Assembly (NCBI GenBank): GCA_028875335.1
Contig: JAPPEF010000331.1
Location: forward strand, 38,925-102,924
Direction: 5' to 3'
Source of the DNA: Gemmatimonadota bacterium
GTDB lineage: Bacteria > Latescibacterota > UBA2968 > UBA8231
Length of the DNA stretch: 64,000 nt
Made by a program: the position numbers and the translations under genes. Every line of letters begins with the position of its first letter. Within the stretch, counting starts at the first letter, position 1. The notes beneath the pieces are model-generated. The model was not told where the DNA came from. It did no database searches and saw only the letters and a list, made by a program, of their open reading frames with translations. Positions 16,765 through 25,377 of the stretch are shown here, piece after piece.

Positions 16765-17619
16765 ATGGCTCTTCTCGATACCCACACCCAAATTTCAGCG
16801 ATTATCGGCGACTTTGGCAGCGGCCTCGACCACCCCGAGTGCATTGCTTGGGGCTGCGATGGCTATGCCTATGCCGGCGGCGAAGCGGGCCAGATCTATC
16901 GCATTGACTTGGCCCGGCGCGAATTCGAAGAGTTCGCCCGAGTTGACGGCTTTGTCGGCGGCATCTGTCAGGATGCCCAGCACCGCCTGTACGTCTGTAA
17001 CGGCGACGTCAAGCGCGTCGAGCCGGATGGCGCGGTCAGCACGTATTGCGACCGCGCGGGCGAGGTGCCGCTGACTGTGGCTAACTACCCGGTCTTTGAT
17101 GCGGATGGCAACCTGTATGTGTCCAATTCTGGGGGCTGGCATAAAAATGACGGTTGGATTTGCAAGATTGCCCCGGGGGGACAAGGCGAGGTCTGGAGCC
17201 GCGCCTTGGCAGATTTCCCCAATGGAACGGCGCTGGATGCGACGGGTGAATATCTCTACGTAGCCGTGAGCATCAACCCCCGCGTGGCTCGTATTAAGAT
17301 CGAAGCCGACGGCCGCGCCGGTGCCGCCGAGACCGTGTTTGAACTTCCGCAGACTGTTCCCGATGGTCTTGCCTTTGACGACGAGGGCACCCTGTACTGC
17401 TCTTGCTATCGCCCGGACCGCATTTATCAGTATGCCGACGGCCAGCTCGACGTTTTGGCCGACGATTACGAAGGAACTGCCATGGCGGCCCCGACCAATA
17501 TCGCCTTCTGCGGCCCGGATCGGTCGCTCTTTCTCAGCGCCAACTTGGGGCGTTGGCACATAGCGCAATACGACTTGGGTAAGACGGGGATGCCGTTGAA
17601 CTACCCAGACATTCCCTAG
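16765..17619 (+). CDS. SMP-30/gluconolactonase-like beta-propeller protein
   Basis: 284 residues without a signal peptide. HPECIAWG near the N-terminus, YVCNGDVKRV, the NYPVFDADGNLYVSNSG strand and VPDGLAFDDEG match the six-bladed propeller of the SMP-30 family. The glutamate of HPE and the Asn and Asp of the later motifs are the usual divalent-metal ligands. The family opens sugar lactones, which fits beside the amidohydrolase and dehydrogenases here. ATG 16765 follows GAAAGGAA. Its stop codon shares the palindrome CTAG with the stop of the convergent dehydrogenase gene. Confidence 0.9.
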   Translation: MALLDTHTQISAIIGDFGSGLDHPECIAWGCDGYAYAGGEAGQIYRIDLARREFEEFARVDGFVGGICQDAQHRLYVCNGDVKRVEPDGAVSTYCDRAGEVPLTVANYPVFDADGNLYVSNSGGWHKNDGWICKIAPGGQGEVWSRALADFPNGTALDATGEYLYVAVSINPRVARIKIEADGRAGAAETVFELPQTVPDGLAFDDEGTLYCSCYRPDRIYQYADGQLDVLADDYEGTAMAAPTNIAFCGPDRSLFLSANLGRWHIAQYDLGKTGMPLNYPDIP

Positions 17620-18707
17620 GTGGCGATCACGACTTGCGCGGGATTGATGGCTTGGTACTGGGCTTTGTGCGCCGTGATTTCAAATGCCTCCGGCACCTTG
17701 TCGATTCCCTCTAATACGTGCCGGATGGTGGGTTTCATGCTGATGCGTCCCGAGGCGACTAGCCGCACTGTGTACTCTAGATGGGCCTGCGAGCTGATGT
17801 CCGGGAAGAGGTAGCGTAGGCTGCGTTCTCTCATCAGGTCCACATCCAGTTCTAGGGGGCCGCCAAACCAGGAGACGCCTACCAGCTTGCCGCCGGAGCG
17901 CACTGCGTGCATGGCCTGTTTGAGCGCCCGGTCGCCGGCTAGTCCGAGTTTGACGCTGCCGCCGGCGCACTCGAAGACCACGTCGGCACCCTCGCCGCCG
18001 GTCAGGTCGCGGATTGCTTCGACTGGATCGTCCTCGCTGGCGTTGATGGCGTGGTCGGCTCCTAGCGCGCGCGAGATCTCGCACGCCTCGGGCCGCACAT
18101 CTACGGTGATGAGTTGACCAGCTCCGCAGGCGCGCGCGGCCTGCATACTCTCGATGCCCATGCTGCCTTGGCCAAAGACGGCGACGGAATCGCCCGGTCG
18201 GATCTGCGCGGTCTCGACTCCGGCGATGCTGTCGCTCAGCGATTGCAAGGTGGCGGCCTCGCTGTCGGAGATGCGGTCATCGACCTTGACCAGCGCGATG
18301 GCCGGGAGCAGGGCGTGCTCGGCAAAGCAGCCGGGCAGTTGGAAGCCGATGATCGGACCGAGTCGGCAGTCGTCGGTGCGCTCGGAGTGGCACATGGGGC
18401 AGTCGCCGCAGGGTAGCTTGGCGCGGGCTGCTACGCGGTCGCCGGGTGCGTATCCTGTGACGGCTGAGCCGACTTCTACGATCCGGGCGCAAAATTCGTG
18501 GCCGAAGAGCTGGAGTGGCGCGTCTGTCTCCAGCCGGTTTTTGACGTGGTCGTACGCCAAGGTTGGAATCCCAAAGGCGAGCTGGGCTTCGGTCGCGCTG
18601 GGTTGGACTACCAGCGGCTCGACTAGCACGTGGTCGGGTGGGCAGGGCGTTAGCTCAATGTCGTCGAGCCGCATGTCGCCGAAGGCATAGAAACGCCAAG
18701 CTTTCAC
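17616..18707 (-). CDS. Zinc-type MDR alcohol dehydrogenase
   Basis: 363 residues. The structural-zinc cysteines are intact (C100, C103, C106, C114) and GHE is at 69-71. The NAD-binding motif GQGSMGIE is around residue 175. However, the usual first catalytic-zinc cysteine near residue 40 is replaced (QPSATEAQ), so the catalytic site is atypical. It is likely to oxidise a sugar alcohol or similar secondary alcohol. It lies downstream of the AAA/nuclease gene and Gfo/Idh gene on the same strand. Confidence 0.88.
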   Translation of the reverse strand: MKAWRFYAFGDMRLDDIELTPCPPDHVLVEPLVVQPSATEAQLAFGIPTLAYDHVKNRLETDAPLQLFGHEFCARIVEVGSAVTGYAPGDRVAARAKLPCGDCPMCHSERTDDCRLGPIIGFQLPGCFAEHALLPAIALVKVDDRISDSEAATLQSLSDSIAGVETAQIRPGDSVAVFGQGSMGIESMQAARACGAGQLITVDVRPEACEISRALGADHAINASEDDPVEAIRDLTGGEGADVVFECAGGSVKLGLAGDRALKQAMHAVRSGGKLVGVSWFGGPLELDVDLMRERSLRYLFPDISSQAHLEYTVRLVASGRISMKPTIRHVLEGIDKVPEAFEITAHKAQYQAINPAQVVIAT

Positions 18708-18763
18708 GGGTGTTTTTCTCCTCTCTCGTATCTCTCAGTCAGCACTGTGGTCTGAATCGCCTG

Positions 18764-20314
18764 TCAGGCGCGTTCGACCTCAAATGCCGCGAGGTTGCGA
18801 GTCTCCCGGCTGAACTCGACGGTGACGAGGTAAATCGGCTGGCCTAGGCCGCGGTACTTGTCGGCATACCGACGTTCCTTCAATTGCGCCATGGCCGCGC
18901 CCTTCGGCGTCATCTCGACCACCTTGAACTCGAAGAGATACACGTTCCCATTGAATAGAACCGCCATATCCAAGCGGCCGTGGTTGCTGCTGTCTTCGAC
19001 TGTGACGTCCAGCCCCAGTGCCGCGAAATAGGAGTAGAAGACGCTGGCGTAGTAGCCCTCGTAGTGGGCGATGTCGTTGCTGGTGTACCACTCGTAGGGG
19101 ATGCTGGCGAAGAAGGCGTGGAATAGCGTCTCCAGCCCGGCGAAGTCGTTGGCCTCCAGCAGGTCGTAGAGCTGTGCGCTGTGCGCCGCCCGGCGCGAGG
19201 CATCCCCGGTCAGGTGGTTCAACAAGCTCTCGTTCAGGCTCTGCCGCACCTCCAAGTTGGGGTAGCCGAGCCGATAGTATGTCCTGCTCCCGCGCCGCTC
19301 GGTGCGATGAATGGTGAGGTAGCCGGTCTGGAACAAGAGTGCTTCGGTGGCGATGGCGTCCACGTCGAAGGTCGATAACAGATCGCTGCTGCCCACCATG
19401 TTATCCAGCGCTAGGGAGCTTACCCGCCGCTTGAACAGGGTTTCGACTAGGAACGCCGGTGTGCCGGTCTCGAACCAATAGGCACCGAACTCACGATGGT
19501 CGAACAGCAGCAGGATGTCGAAGGGGTTGTACACCTTCTCGTCGCCGCGCCAATTGTAGCCGTTGTACCAGGCGTGTATCTGGTCCCGGTCGAGGCCGGG
19601 CAGTTCCGGGGCGAACACTGTATCCAAATCGGCGTTGGTGTAGCCGCAGATGGACGAATAGCGGGGATCCAAGGTGATGTCGATCAGGTTGTTGAGGCCG
19701 GAGAAGGGGCCGGCCATGGAGAACTTGCTCACCCCGGTGAGGAAGGTGAAGCAGATGTGGGCGTCGCTGTCCTTGATGGTAGAGTACAGGCCGCGCAGGA
19801 AATCGCGGTTGGCGCGGGCAATGTCCGGAACCTCTAGCGCATCGAGAATCGGCTTGTCGCATTCATCAACCAGCACCGCCACTCGCTGACCGCTGCGCTC
19901 GTGCAGCACCTTCATCAAGCGGCGGAAGCGGGCCGGAGCAGTGTCGTCATCGCGAGGGATGATCTCCGCTTCCTCCTCCAAGGCGTTCAGTTGCGCCGCC
20001 ACTTCCTCCCGCAAGTCGTCCGGCCCTTGGTAGGTGCCGCTGCTGAAGTCGAGGCGCAGAACGGGATGGCGAACCGACCAATCCCAGCGGTCGTGGATGT
20101 AAAGCCCCTCGAACAGCGGCTCGTTGCCCTCAAACACCTCCTTCAACGTGTCCAAGAACAGGCTTTTGCCGAAGCGCCGCGGACGCGACAAAAAATAATG
20201 CGTACCTCCGTCGAGCAGCCGGCGGATGTAGGCAGTTTTATCGACGTAGTAGTAGTTCTCTTCCCGAATTTTGCGGAAGGTCTGAATGCCGATGGGTAGT
20301 CTGCGTTTGTTCAT
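18764..20314 (-). CDS. AAA-ATPase-like / PD-(D/E)XK nuclease protein (DUF1703 type)
   Basis: 516 residues. The N-terminal AAA-ATPase_like domain has VDKTAYI, a P-loop RPRRFGKS (44-51) and Walker B-like VLVDECDKP. The C-terminal DUF1703 domain has the nuclease core GRLDMAV followed by LFEFKVV (D, then E-x-K). Proteins of this family are numerous in some genomes and have a selfish, restriction-like distribution; their role is unsettled. The gene lies between two oxidoreductase genes of the same strand, as if inserted. The ATG follows GGAGGA; the frame extends upstream without any coding likelihood. Confidence 0.9.
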   Translation of the reverse strand: MNKRRLPIGIQTFRKIREENYYYVDKTAYIRRLLDGGTHYFLSRPRRFGKSLFLDTLKEVFEGNEPLFEGLYIHDRWDWSVRHPVLRLDFSSGTYQGPDDLREEVAAQLNALEEEAEIIPRDDDTAPARFRRLMKVLHERSGQRVAVLVDECDKPILDALEVPDIARANRDFLRGLYSTIKDSDAHICFTFLTGVSKFSMAGPFSGLNNLIDITLDPRYSSICGYTNADLDTVFAPELPGLDRDQIHAWYNGYNWRGDEKVYNPFDILLLFDHREFGAYWFETGTPAFLVETLFKRRVSSLALDNMVGSSDLLSTFDVDAIATEALLFQTGYLTIHRTERRGSRTYYRLGYPNLEVRQSLNESLLNHLTGDASRRAAHSAQLYDLLEANDFAGLETLFHAFFASIPYEWYTSNDIAHYEGYYASVFYSYFAALGLDVTVEDSSNHGRLDMAVLFNGNVYLFEFKVVEMTPKGAAMAQLKERRYADKYRGLGQPIYLVTVEFSRETRNLAAFEVERA

Positions 20315-20334
20315 GGACGCATCCTCCGCTGGGA

Positions 20335-21423
20335 TTACCCACCCAGTATCTGCGCTGCTTCTGCGAGCTGGGCTTGGGTGTAGGGCGATGCAAAGGCGCT
20401 GTCGGTCGGCTGGCCGTCTTCCATGAGCACGGCGGACGGGGGCGGCAGCTCCCAGTCGCCCAATTCCTCCCGCTGCACCATGGCACCGCCGCGCTCCAAC
20501 GCCGAATAGAAGGGCAAGAGAAACATCATCAGCTTCTCCAGAAGCTGCTCGCCCGTCTCCGGCGACTGGCCGGTCTCGAACATTTCCTGAATGCCGAGCT
20601 GGAGCGCGTTCCAAGCGTTGTACATGAAATAGCCGGCCCGGGCCGGAATCCGTCCCTCAGCGTCGCCTCGGTGGTCGCCGAAGATTCGCATATAGGCGTT
20701 GCCGTCGGCCCCCGAGCTCATGTGTAGCGCCCCGTAGTACGGGCGCGTCGGACTCTCGTGCTCGTAGGCGATCATCCCGCCGGGAATCCGCCAATTGGGG
20801 GTGTGGTACGCGGCGGCGCGCGTTCGGCCTCGTCCCTTGGCGATCTCGTCGCGCAGAATTGAGTGGATGTACCAGACGCCGTGCAGGCCGTGAGAGTAGT
20901 AGTCGCTCATGGAGTTGTGCGCCACATAGCCCTTGATGTCGGGCAGGTCCGCGGCCTTGGCGCGCAAGTCGCCCGCGCTCTCGGAAAACTCCCAGGTCGA
21001 GGCGGTCAACAGCGCCGTGCCGTGCTGGTCAGCCGTTTCCACCATTTCCCGTCCCTTGGCCATAGAAGTGGCAAAGGGCCGATTGACAAAAGTCGGTATG
21101 CCCGCTTCCAGAAAGGGCCGCGCCAACAGGGGATAGAGCGAAATCGCGTTGATGTCGTCGATGTACACCCCGTCGATCTGATCGATCATGTCTCGGGGGT
21201 CGGCCACCATGCGGACCTCTGGGTACTTTTCCGCGAAGCGCTGGCCCATCCCCGCGTCGAGGCACCAAGCGCAGGTCATTATCATGCCCGTCGTGCGGAG
21301 GACGCCGGGTGGGGGATTCATCTTTTCGCCCCAGATATTGAAGGTGTGGCCGCCGGGGCCGGTGATCATTCCGACGCGGACTAGGTCGCTGGGCGCGGTG
21401 CGCTGAAAGCGTTGTTGGGCCAT
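20335..21423 (-). CDS. Gfo/Idh/MocA-like oxidoreductase with an altered active site
   Basis: 362 residues. The fold is suggested by VRVGMITGPGGH at the N-terminus, DGVYIDD at the end of the Rossmann core and a C-terminal substrate domain. Two hallmarks are unusual: the glycine motif is GPGGHTFNIW rather than GxGxxG, and the EKP that carries the catalytic lysine reads NRP. It may bind a different cofactor, or act as a non-redox enzyme or binding protein. It is divergent from the enolase-superfamily gene, with 88 bases between the starts. Confidence 0.75.
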   Translation of the reverse strand: MAQQRFQRTAPSDLVRVGMITGPGGHTFNIWGEKMNPPPGVLRTTGMIMTCAWCLDAGMGQRFAEKYPEVRMVADPRDMIDQIDGVYIDDINAISLYPLLARPFLEAGIPTFVNRPFATSMAKGREMVETADQHGTALLTASTWEFSESAGDLRAKAADLPDIKGYVAHNSMSDYYSHGLHGVWYIHSILRDEIAKGRGRTRAAAYHTPNWRIPGGMIAYEHESPTRPYYGALHMSSGADGNAYMRIFGDHRGDAEGRIPARAGYFMYNAWNALQLGIQEMFETGQSPETGEQLLEKLMMFLLPFYSALERGGAMVQREELGDWELPPPSAVLMEDGQPTDSAFASPYTQAQLAEAAQILGG

Positions 21424-21511
21424 GATTCCTCAGAGGAGACGAGGGTTTGCGTGCGGCGAGTCTGAATGGTACTATATCCGCACTCCTTGTCAAAATCCAG
21501 AGGATGTGGCC

Positions 21512-22684
21512 GTGAAAATCACCGCGACCAAAATCTATAAATTTAGCGTCCCCACGGGCCAAGACACCGCCGCGCTGATTGCCAGTTCTTCCAAGACGTG
21601 GCTCTTCTTCAAGGTCGAGACGGATGTCGGCCTCAGTGGCTGGGGAGAGGGCAGCGGTGAGTGGCTAGTGCCTTCAGTCGAGGCTACGCTCGCCGCGTGG
21701 GAAGAACTGCTCTTGGACCGCGACCCGCTCCACTACCGCGCATTAACCGAGGATATCCAAAACCGCTTGCCGTGGAAGGGCGGCCCGGTTTTTGGCACGG
21801 CCATCGCCGCTATTGACGCCGCCCTGCACGACCTCGCGGGCAAAGCTTGGGGCGTGCCAGTGTACACTCTGCTGGGCGGCAGGCGGCGCGACAAAATTCG
21901 CGTTTATAGCAACGGCGGTAGCTTTGCCTCGCCGGAGGAAGCCGCCTCGGGCGCGCGTCGGATCCAAGACCAGGGCTTTGCCGGCGTCAAAGGCAATCCC
22001 TTGGAGGGCCGCACATGGCCGATGGATGGCGCGGCCATCGACCATTCGGTCGCTTGCGTTGAAGCGATGCGGCGGGAAGTGGGCGCTGAGTTCGACATCC
22101 TGCTCGACGCCCACGGCAGCCCCAACCCTGAAATGAGCGTCGAATTTGCGCGGCGCACCGCGGCCTGCCGCCCGCTGCTGCTTGAAGAGCCGGTCAAAAC
22201 CGGCTCGGTGGAGGCTCTCTTAGAAGTGGCGCGCAAAAGCCCCGTTCCCATCGCCACCGGCGAGAAGCTCTTTACGCTAGGACAATTTCGCCCCCTAATT
22301 GCCGAGCGCGCCTGCGCTTATTTGCAGCCGGACCTCACGCATTGTTTTGGCATCGCGCATCTGCTCGAAATCGCCCGCGCCGCCGAAGCCGAACAGATGC
22401 TGATGGCCCCGCACAACGCCGGTGGCCCGCTCTGCACGGCGGCGACCCTACAAGCCGATGCGCTGATGGGCAATTTTCTCATCCAGGAGACCAACCACTT
22501 CTGGCTTTCGATGTACGACCGCTATGTCGAGCACGATTGGCGCGTTGAGGATGGCCACATTGCCGTCTCCGACGCGCCCGGCCTCGGCGTTGAGGTCAAG
22601 GAAGCCGATCTAGCCGCGCTGCCCTACGAGCCGATGGCCTATCGCCAGTACCGGCACGCCGATGGCTCGTGGAAGGGGTGGTAA
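21512..22684 (+). CDS. Enolase-superfamily sugar-acid dehydratase (mandelate racemase/galactonate dehydratase-like)
   Basis: 390 residues. The capping domain is residues ~1-125 and the barrel follows. Metal ligands are D199 (LLDAHG), E225 or E226 (LLEEP) and E251 (TGEKLF), with H301 in MAPHNAGGP as a likely acid/base. Only one lysine is visible on the second strand (GVKGNP), so the base pair differs from a plain MLE. D-galactonate-type dehydratases are the closest pattern I can name, but substrate is not determined. The start is GTG at 21512, seven bases after AGAGGA. GGCT and PhyH genes follow in the same operon. Confidence 0.88.
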   Translation: MKITATKIYKFSVPTGQDTAALIASSSKTWLFFKVETDVGLSGWGEGSGEWLVPSVEATLAAWEELLLDRDPLHYRALTEDIQNRLPWKGGPVFGTAIAAIDAALHDLAGKAWGVPVYTLLGGRRRDKIRVYSNGGSFASPEEAASGARRIQDQGFAGVKGNPLEGRTWPMDGAAIDHSVACVEAMRREVGAEFDILLDAHGSPNPEMSVEFARRTAACRPLLLEEPVKTGSVEALLEVARKSPVPIATGEKLFTLGQFRPLIAERACAYLQPDLTHCFGIAHLLEIARAAEAEQMLMAPHNAGGPLCTAATLQADALMGNFLIQETNHFWLSMYDRYVEHDWRVEDGHIAVSDAPGLGVEVKEADLAALPYEPMAYRQYRHADGSWKGW

Positions 22685-22726
22685 CTTGCGCGGGATGGCT
22701 CTCCCTCAACCGAAGGAGGTCGGGTA

Positions 22727-23179
22727 ATGGCCGAAATGCTTTACTTCGCCTACGGGTCCAACTTGCTCCAAAGCCAGATGCAGGCCCGCTGCCCAGGTGC
22801 CCGCGTCCACTCTGTGGTGCGCCTGGAAGGTTACGAGTTGTGTTTCCCGATGATCTCCTTTACGCGCAGCGGCATGGGCGTGGCCAGTATCCGTCGCAAA
22901 GAAGACGCGTATGTCGAAGGCGTCATCTATGTAATGACCGAGGACGACTTCAGACGCCTCGACCACTACGAAAGCGAGGGCACCAAGTACCGGCGGGACA
23001 CGATAACCATACCTAAGTTAGGCGAAGTTTGGACGTATTTCCCCCGCCTCGACGCTGGACACCACTATCCGCCCTCGGAGGAATACCTCAACGCCGTCAT
23101 TCAAGGTGCGATTGAGCACGGACTTTCCGACGAGTACATTGCCATCTTACACGCTTTTTGGGACAAAGAAGAGGAGTGA
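22727..23179 (+). CDS. Gamma-glutamylcyclotransferase-like protein
   Basis: 150 residues with the GGCT fold. FAYGSNL (residues 7-13) is the substrate-binding loop, and the catalytic glutamate is in RLDHYES. The family releases 5-oxoproline from gamma-glutamyl amines or amino acids. It has a perfect AGGAGGT site (22714-22720) and is followed four bases later by a PhyH gene, so it appears to be an operon member rather than a stray housekeeping gene. Confidence 0.9.
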   Translation: MAEMLYFAYGSNLLQSQMQARCPGARVHSVVRLEGYELCFPMISFTRSGMGVASIRRKEDAYVEGVIYVMTEDDFRRLDHYESEGTKYRRDTITIPKLGEVWTYFPRLDAGHHYPPSEEYLNAVIQGAIEHGLSDEYIAILHAFWDKEEE

Positions 23180-23183
23180 TTCA

Positions 23184-24071
23184 ATGGCCCAGCAAACCAT
23201 GATCAACGTCGAACCTTTTGTCGATTCCACACCCCTGCTCGACGCGCCCGAGGCGTTGCGCGAACGCGCGGCTGAGCAGGGCTATTTGTTCTTCCGCTCC
23301 CTGCTGGATTCAGAGTCGGTGCTCGACCTGCGCCGCCAGATCCTCGAAGTTTGTCAGCAGCACGGCTGGCTCGACGACGACGCGCCCTTGATGGACGGAG
23401 TCGCACGCGACGGGGAACTTTTCATCGAAGGGAACGCGCCTGAGTGGATCGCCTTTTACATCGACGTCCAGCGGTTGCGCGCCTTCAACGCTTTGGCTTT
23501 GCATCCGGCGATCATGGGGATGTTCGCTACGCTCTTCGGCGAGGAAGCTCTGCCCCACAGCCGCAATATCTGCCGGGTAATTTTCCCCAACGCCCTAACG
23601 CACACCACCCCGCCGCACCAGGACAATTTCTACATCGGCGGCACCGACGAGACGTGGACCGCGTGGATCCCGGCCGGCGACTGTCCGGCTGCGCTGGGCA
23701 GCTTGGCGGTAGCGCCGGGCAGCCACAAGCTGGGCAAACTAGACGTTCAAACGGCGACCGGCGCGGGCGGTCACGCTATCGAGCTGCCCGAGGACACGCT
23801 GTGGGCGGGCGGCGACTTTGTCGTCGGCGACGTGCTGATATGCCACAGTCTCACCGCGCATCAGGGACAGGACAACGAAAGCGGCGACCGCTTGCGCATT
23901 TCGCTCGACTATCGCTATCAGCCCATGAGCCACCCGGTGCGCGAAGACTCGCTGGAGCCGCACATGCACTTTACGGATTGGGAGAACATTTACGCCAAGT
24001 GGGACGCGGACGATCCGCTCAAGTACTACTGGCGCGCGTGGGATTTGCAGATCAATCCCCGCATTCGGTAG
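23184..24071 (+). CDS. Phytanoyl-CoA dioxygenase (PhyH) family protein
   Basis: 295 residues. The GYLFFRSLL start strand, TPPHQDNFYIG (HxD iron ligands) and LTAHQGQDN (distal His) plus DRLRIS (2-oxoglutarate Arg) define a PhyH enzyme. It is the third gene of the enolase-GGCT-PhyH operon and ends four bases from convergent pyrD. The ATG at 23184 follows GAGGAG; the frame also runs back into the GGCT gene, which is not coding in that frame. Confidence 0.9.
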   Translation: MAQQTMINVEPFVDSTPLLDAPEALRERAAEQGYLFFRSLLDSESVLDLRRQILEVCQQHGWLDDDAPLMDGVARDGELFIEGNAPEWIAFYIDVQRLRAFNALALHPAIMGMFATLFGEEALPHSRNICRVIFPNALTHTTPPHQDNFYIGGTDETWTAWIPAGDCPAALGSLAVAPGSHKLGKLDVQTATGAGGHAIELPEDTLWAGGDFVVGDVLICHSLTAHQGQDNESGDRLRISLDYRYQPMSHPVREDSLEPHMHFTDWENIYAKWDADDPLKYYWRAWDLQINPRIR

Positions 24072-24075
24072 GTAT

Positions 24076-25188
24076 CTACACCGCTGCTTTTGCTTGGTTG
24101 TCGATGCCGACCGCGTCTGCCACCCGGGTAAACCCATCGCGTTCCAACAGGTGTGCTAGTCCCGCGTTGATTTGCCGCACGACGCCCGGCCCCCTGAAGA
24201 CCAGCGCTGAATATAGCTGTACCAGCGAAGCTCCGAGGCGAATTTTGCGGTACGCGTCTCGGGCCGATGAGATTCCCCCCACGCCGATGATCGCGTGCCG
24301 CTGGCGGTCGATGCGCCCGTACCAGAAGCGCACGGTTTCGTCGATCAGGGCTTGAACGGGCCGGCCGCACAAGGTCCCGGGTAGCGGACCCACAAGATGG
24401 GCTGGCGATTTGAGCGGGTAGTTCGTTCCCGGCGGCAGGTTGAAGATGAAGCCCTTGACGAAGGCAAAAGGATCGACCGTCTCCAGCATCCAGCTTAGTC
24501 GCGCTGGGTCGGTGTGCGCGGTGAGCTTGAGAAAGATCGGGGGCAGGTCGTTGATGGCAGCGCATTCCCGCAGCAAGTCGCGCAAGTGCTCCCCGCCGCT
24601 GAATGGGCTGACGCCGCCGGTCGTGTTCGGACAATTGAGGTTGAACGCGATGTAGGAGGCCCGCCCCACAAAGGGTACTAGGGCCGCAGCTAGCTCCGCT
24701 ACGACCGCATCGGGCGCAATGGCCTGCCCGGTATTGGTTTCGACGAGGTTGATCCCCAAGGGCACGGCGATTGGCCGTTGGGATACGCGGTCCGCCACCA
24801 CCGCGGCCCCGTCATTGGGCACCCCATAGTTGACCACAATAGCTTCGTCCAATGGCAGGCGGAACAAGCGCGGTCGCGGATTTCCAGCCGAAGGATGCGC
24901 CGATACCGACCCCACCTCCACGAACCCAAAGCCCATGGCCGCAAGCGCTTGGATTACTCTGCCGTTTTTGTCGAACCCCGCGGCCATGCCCAGCGGATTG
25001 GCAAAGTGCAAGCCGCCTACTTGGGTTGCCAACCGCGCGTCTGCAAAGGCAAAGAGACTGGCAAGCAGATGGCGGCCAAGCGCAGAAGAGCCGACCCGCT
25101 CGGCAAGCGCGAGGGTCTGCTCGTGGATGCGCTCTGGATCGCAGCGGAACAGGAGGGGGCGGACGAAGCGTTGGTATGCGTTCATCAT
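24076..25188 (-). CDS. pyrD: Dihydroorotate dehydrogenase, class 2-like, with Cys at the catalytic base position
   Basis: 370 residues. The N-terminal helix region (FVRPLLFRCDPERIHE) is that of membrane-associated, quinone-dependent class 2 enzymes, and GFDKNG (71-76) carries the FMN-binding lysine. Class 2 enzymes normally use serine in SSPNT; here the motif reads NLNCPNT, placing Cys186 where class 1 enzymes have cysteine. FNLPPGTNY replaces the usual SNTT-like loop. It should oxidise dihydroorotate to orotate in pyrimidine synthesis, but the hybrid site makes the electron acceptor less certain. Confidence 0.85.
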   Translation of the reverse strand: MMNAYQRFVRPLLFRCDPERIHEQTLALAERVGSSALGRHLLASLFAFADARLATQVGGLHFANPLGMAAGFDKNGRVIQALAAMGFGFVEVGSVSAHPSAGNPRPRLFRLPLDEAIVVNYGVPNDGAAVVADRVSQRPIAVPLGINLVETNTGQAIAPDAVVAELAAALVPFVGRASYIAFNLNCPNTTGGVSPFSGGEHLRDLLRECAAINDLPPIFLKLTAHTDPARLSWMLETVDPFAFVKGFIFNLPPGTNYPLKSPAHLVGPLPGTLCGRPVQALIDETVRFWYGRIDRQRHAIIGVGGISSARDAYRKIRLGASLVQLYSALVFRGPGVVRQINAGLAHLLERDGFTRVADAVGIDNQAKAAV

Positions 25189-25260
25189 TCTATAAGTACA
25201 TATTTGCAGGGGCTGATTGCAAACGCCATCGGTGTCAACGAATTCGTTTCCTAGTGCATC

Positions 25261-25322
25261 TGTAGGGGCGTCCCTTGTGGACGCCCTTTGCGGCTAGGGC
25301 AACCACGAGGGTTGCCCCTACA
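25261..25322. repeat. Dispersed inverted repeat, family B (TGTAGGGGC ends)
   Basis: TGTAGGGGC (25261-25269) is complemented by GCCCCTACA (25314-25322). Inside are two smaller hairpins, GGCGTCC/GGACGCC and GGGCAACC/GGTTGCCC. The element lies between pyrD and the dehydrogenase promoter. A truncated relative is at 58390-58409. It has no coding capacity. Confidence 0.8.
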
Positions 25323-25377
25323 TGCAAACGCCCGTTTATGTCAACGCGACTTAACCTTTCTCATAGGAGTTTACCTC

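Noticed and set aside
20315..20614. Upstream extension of the AAA/nuclease frame
   Set aside because: It overlaps the Gfo/Idh gene and contains no domain; the ATG at 20314 has its own GGAGGA site.
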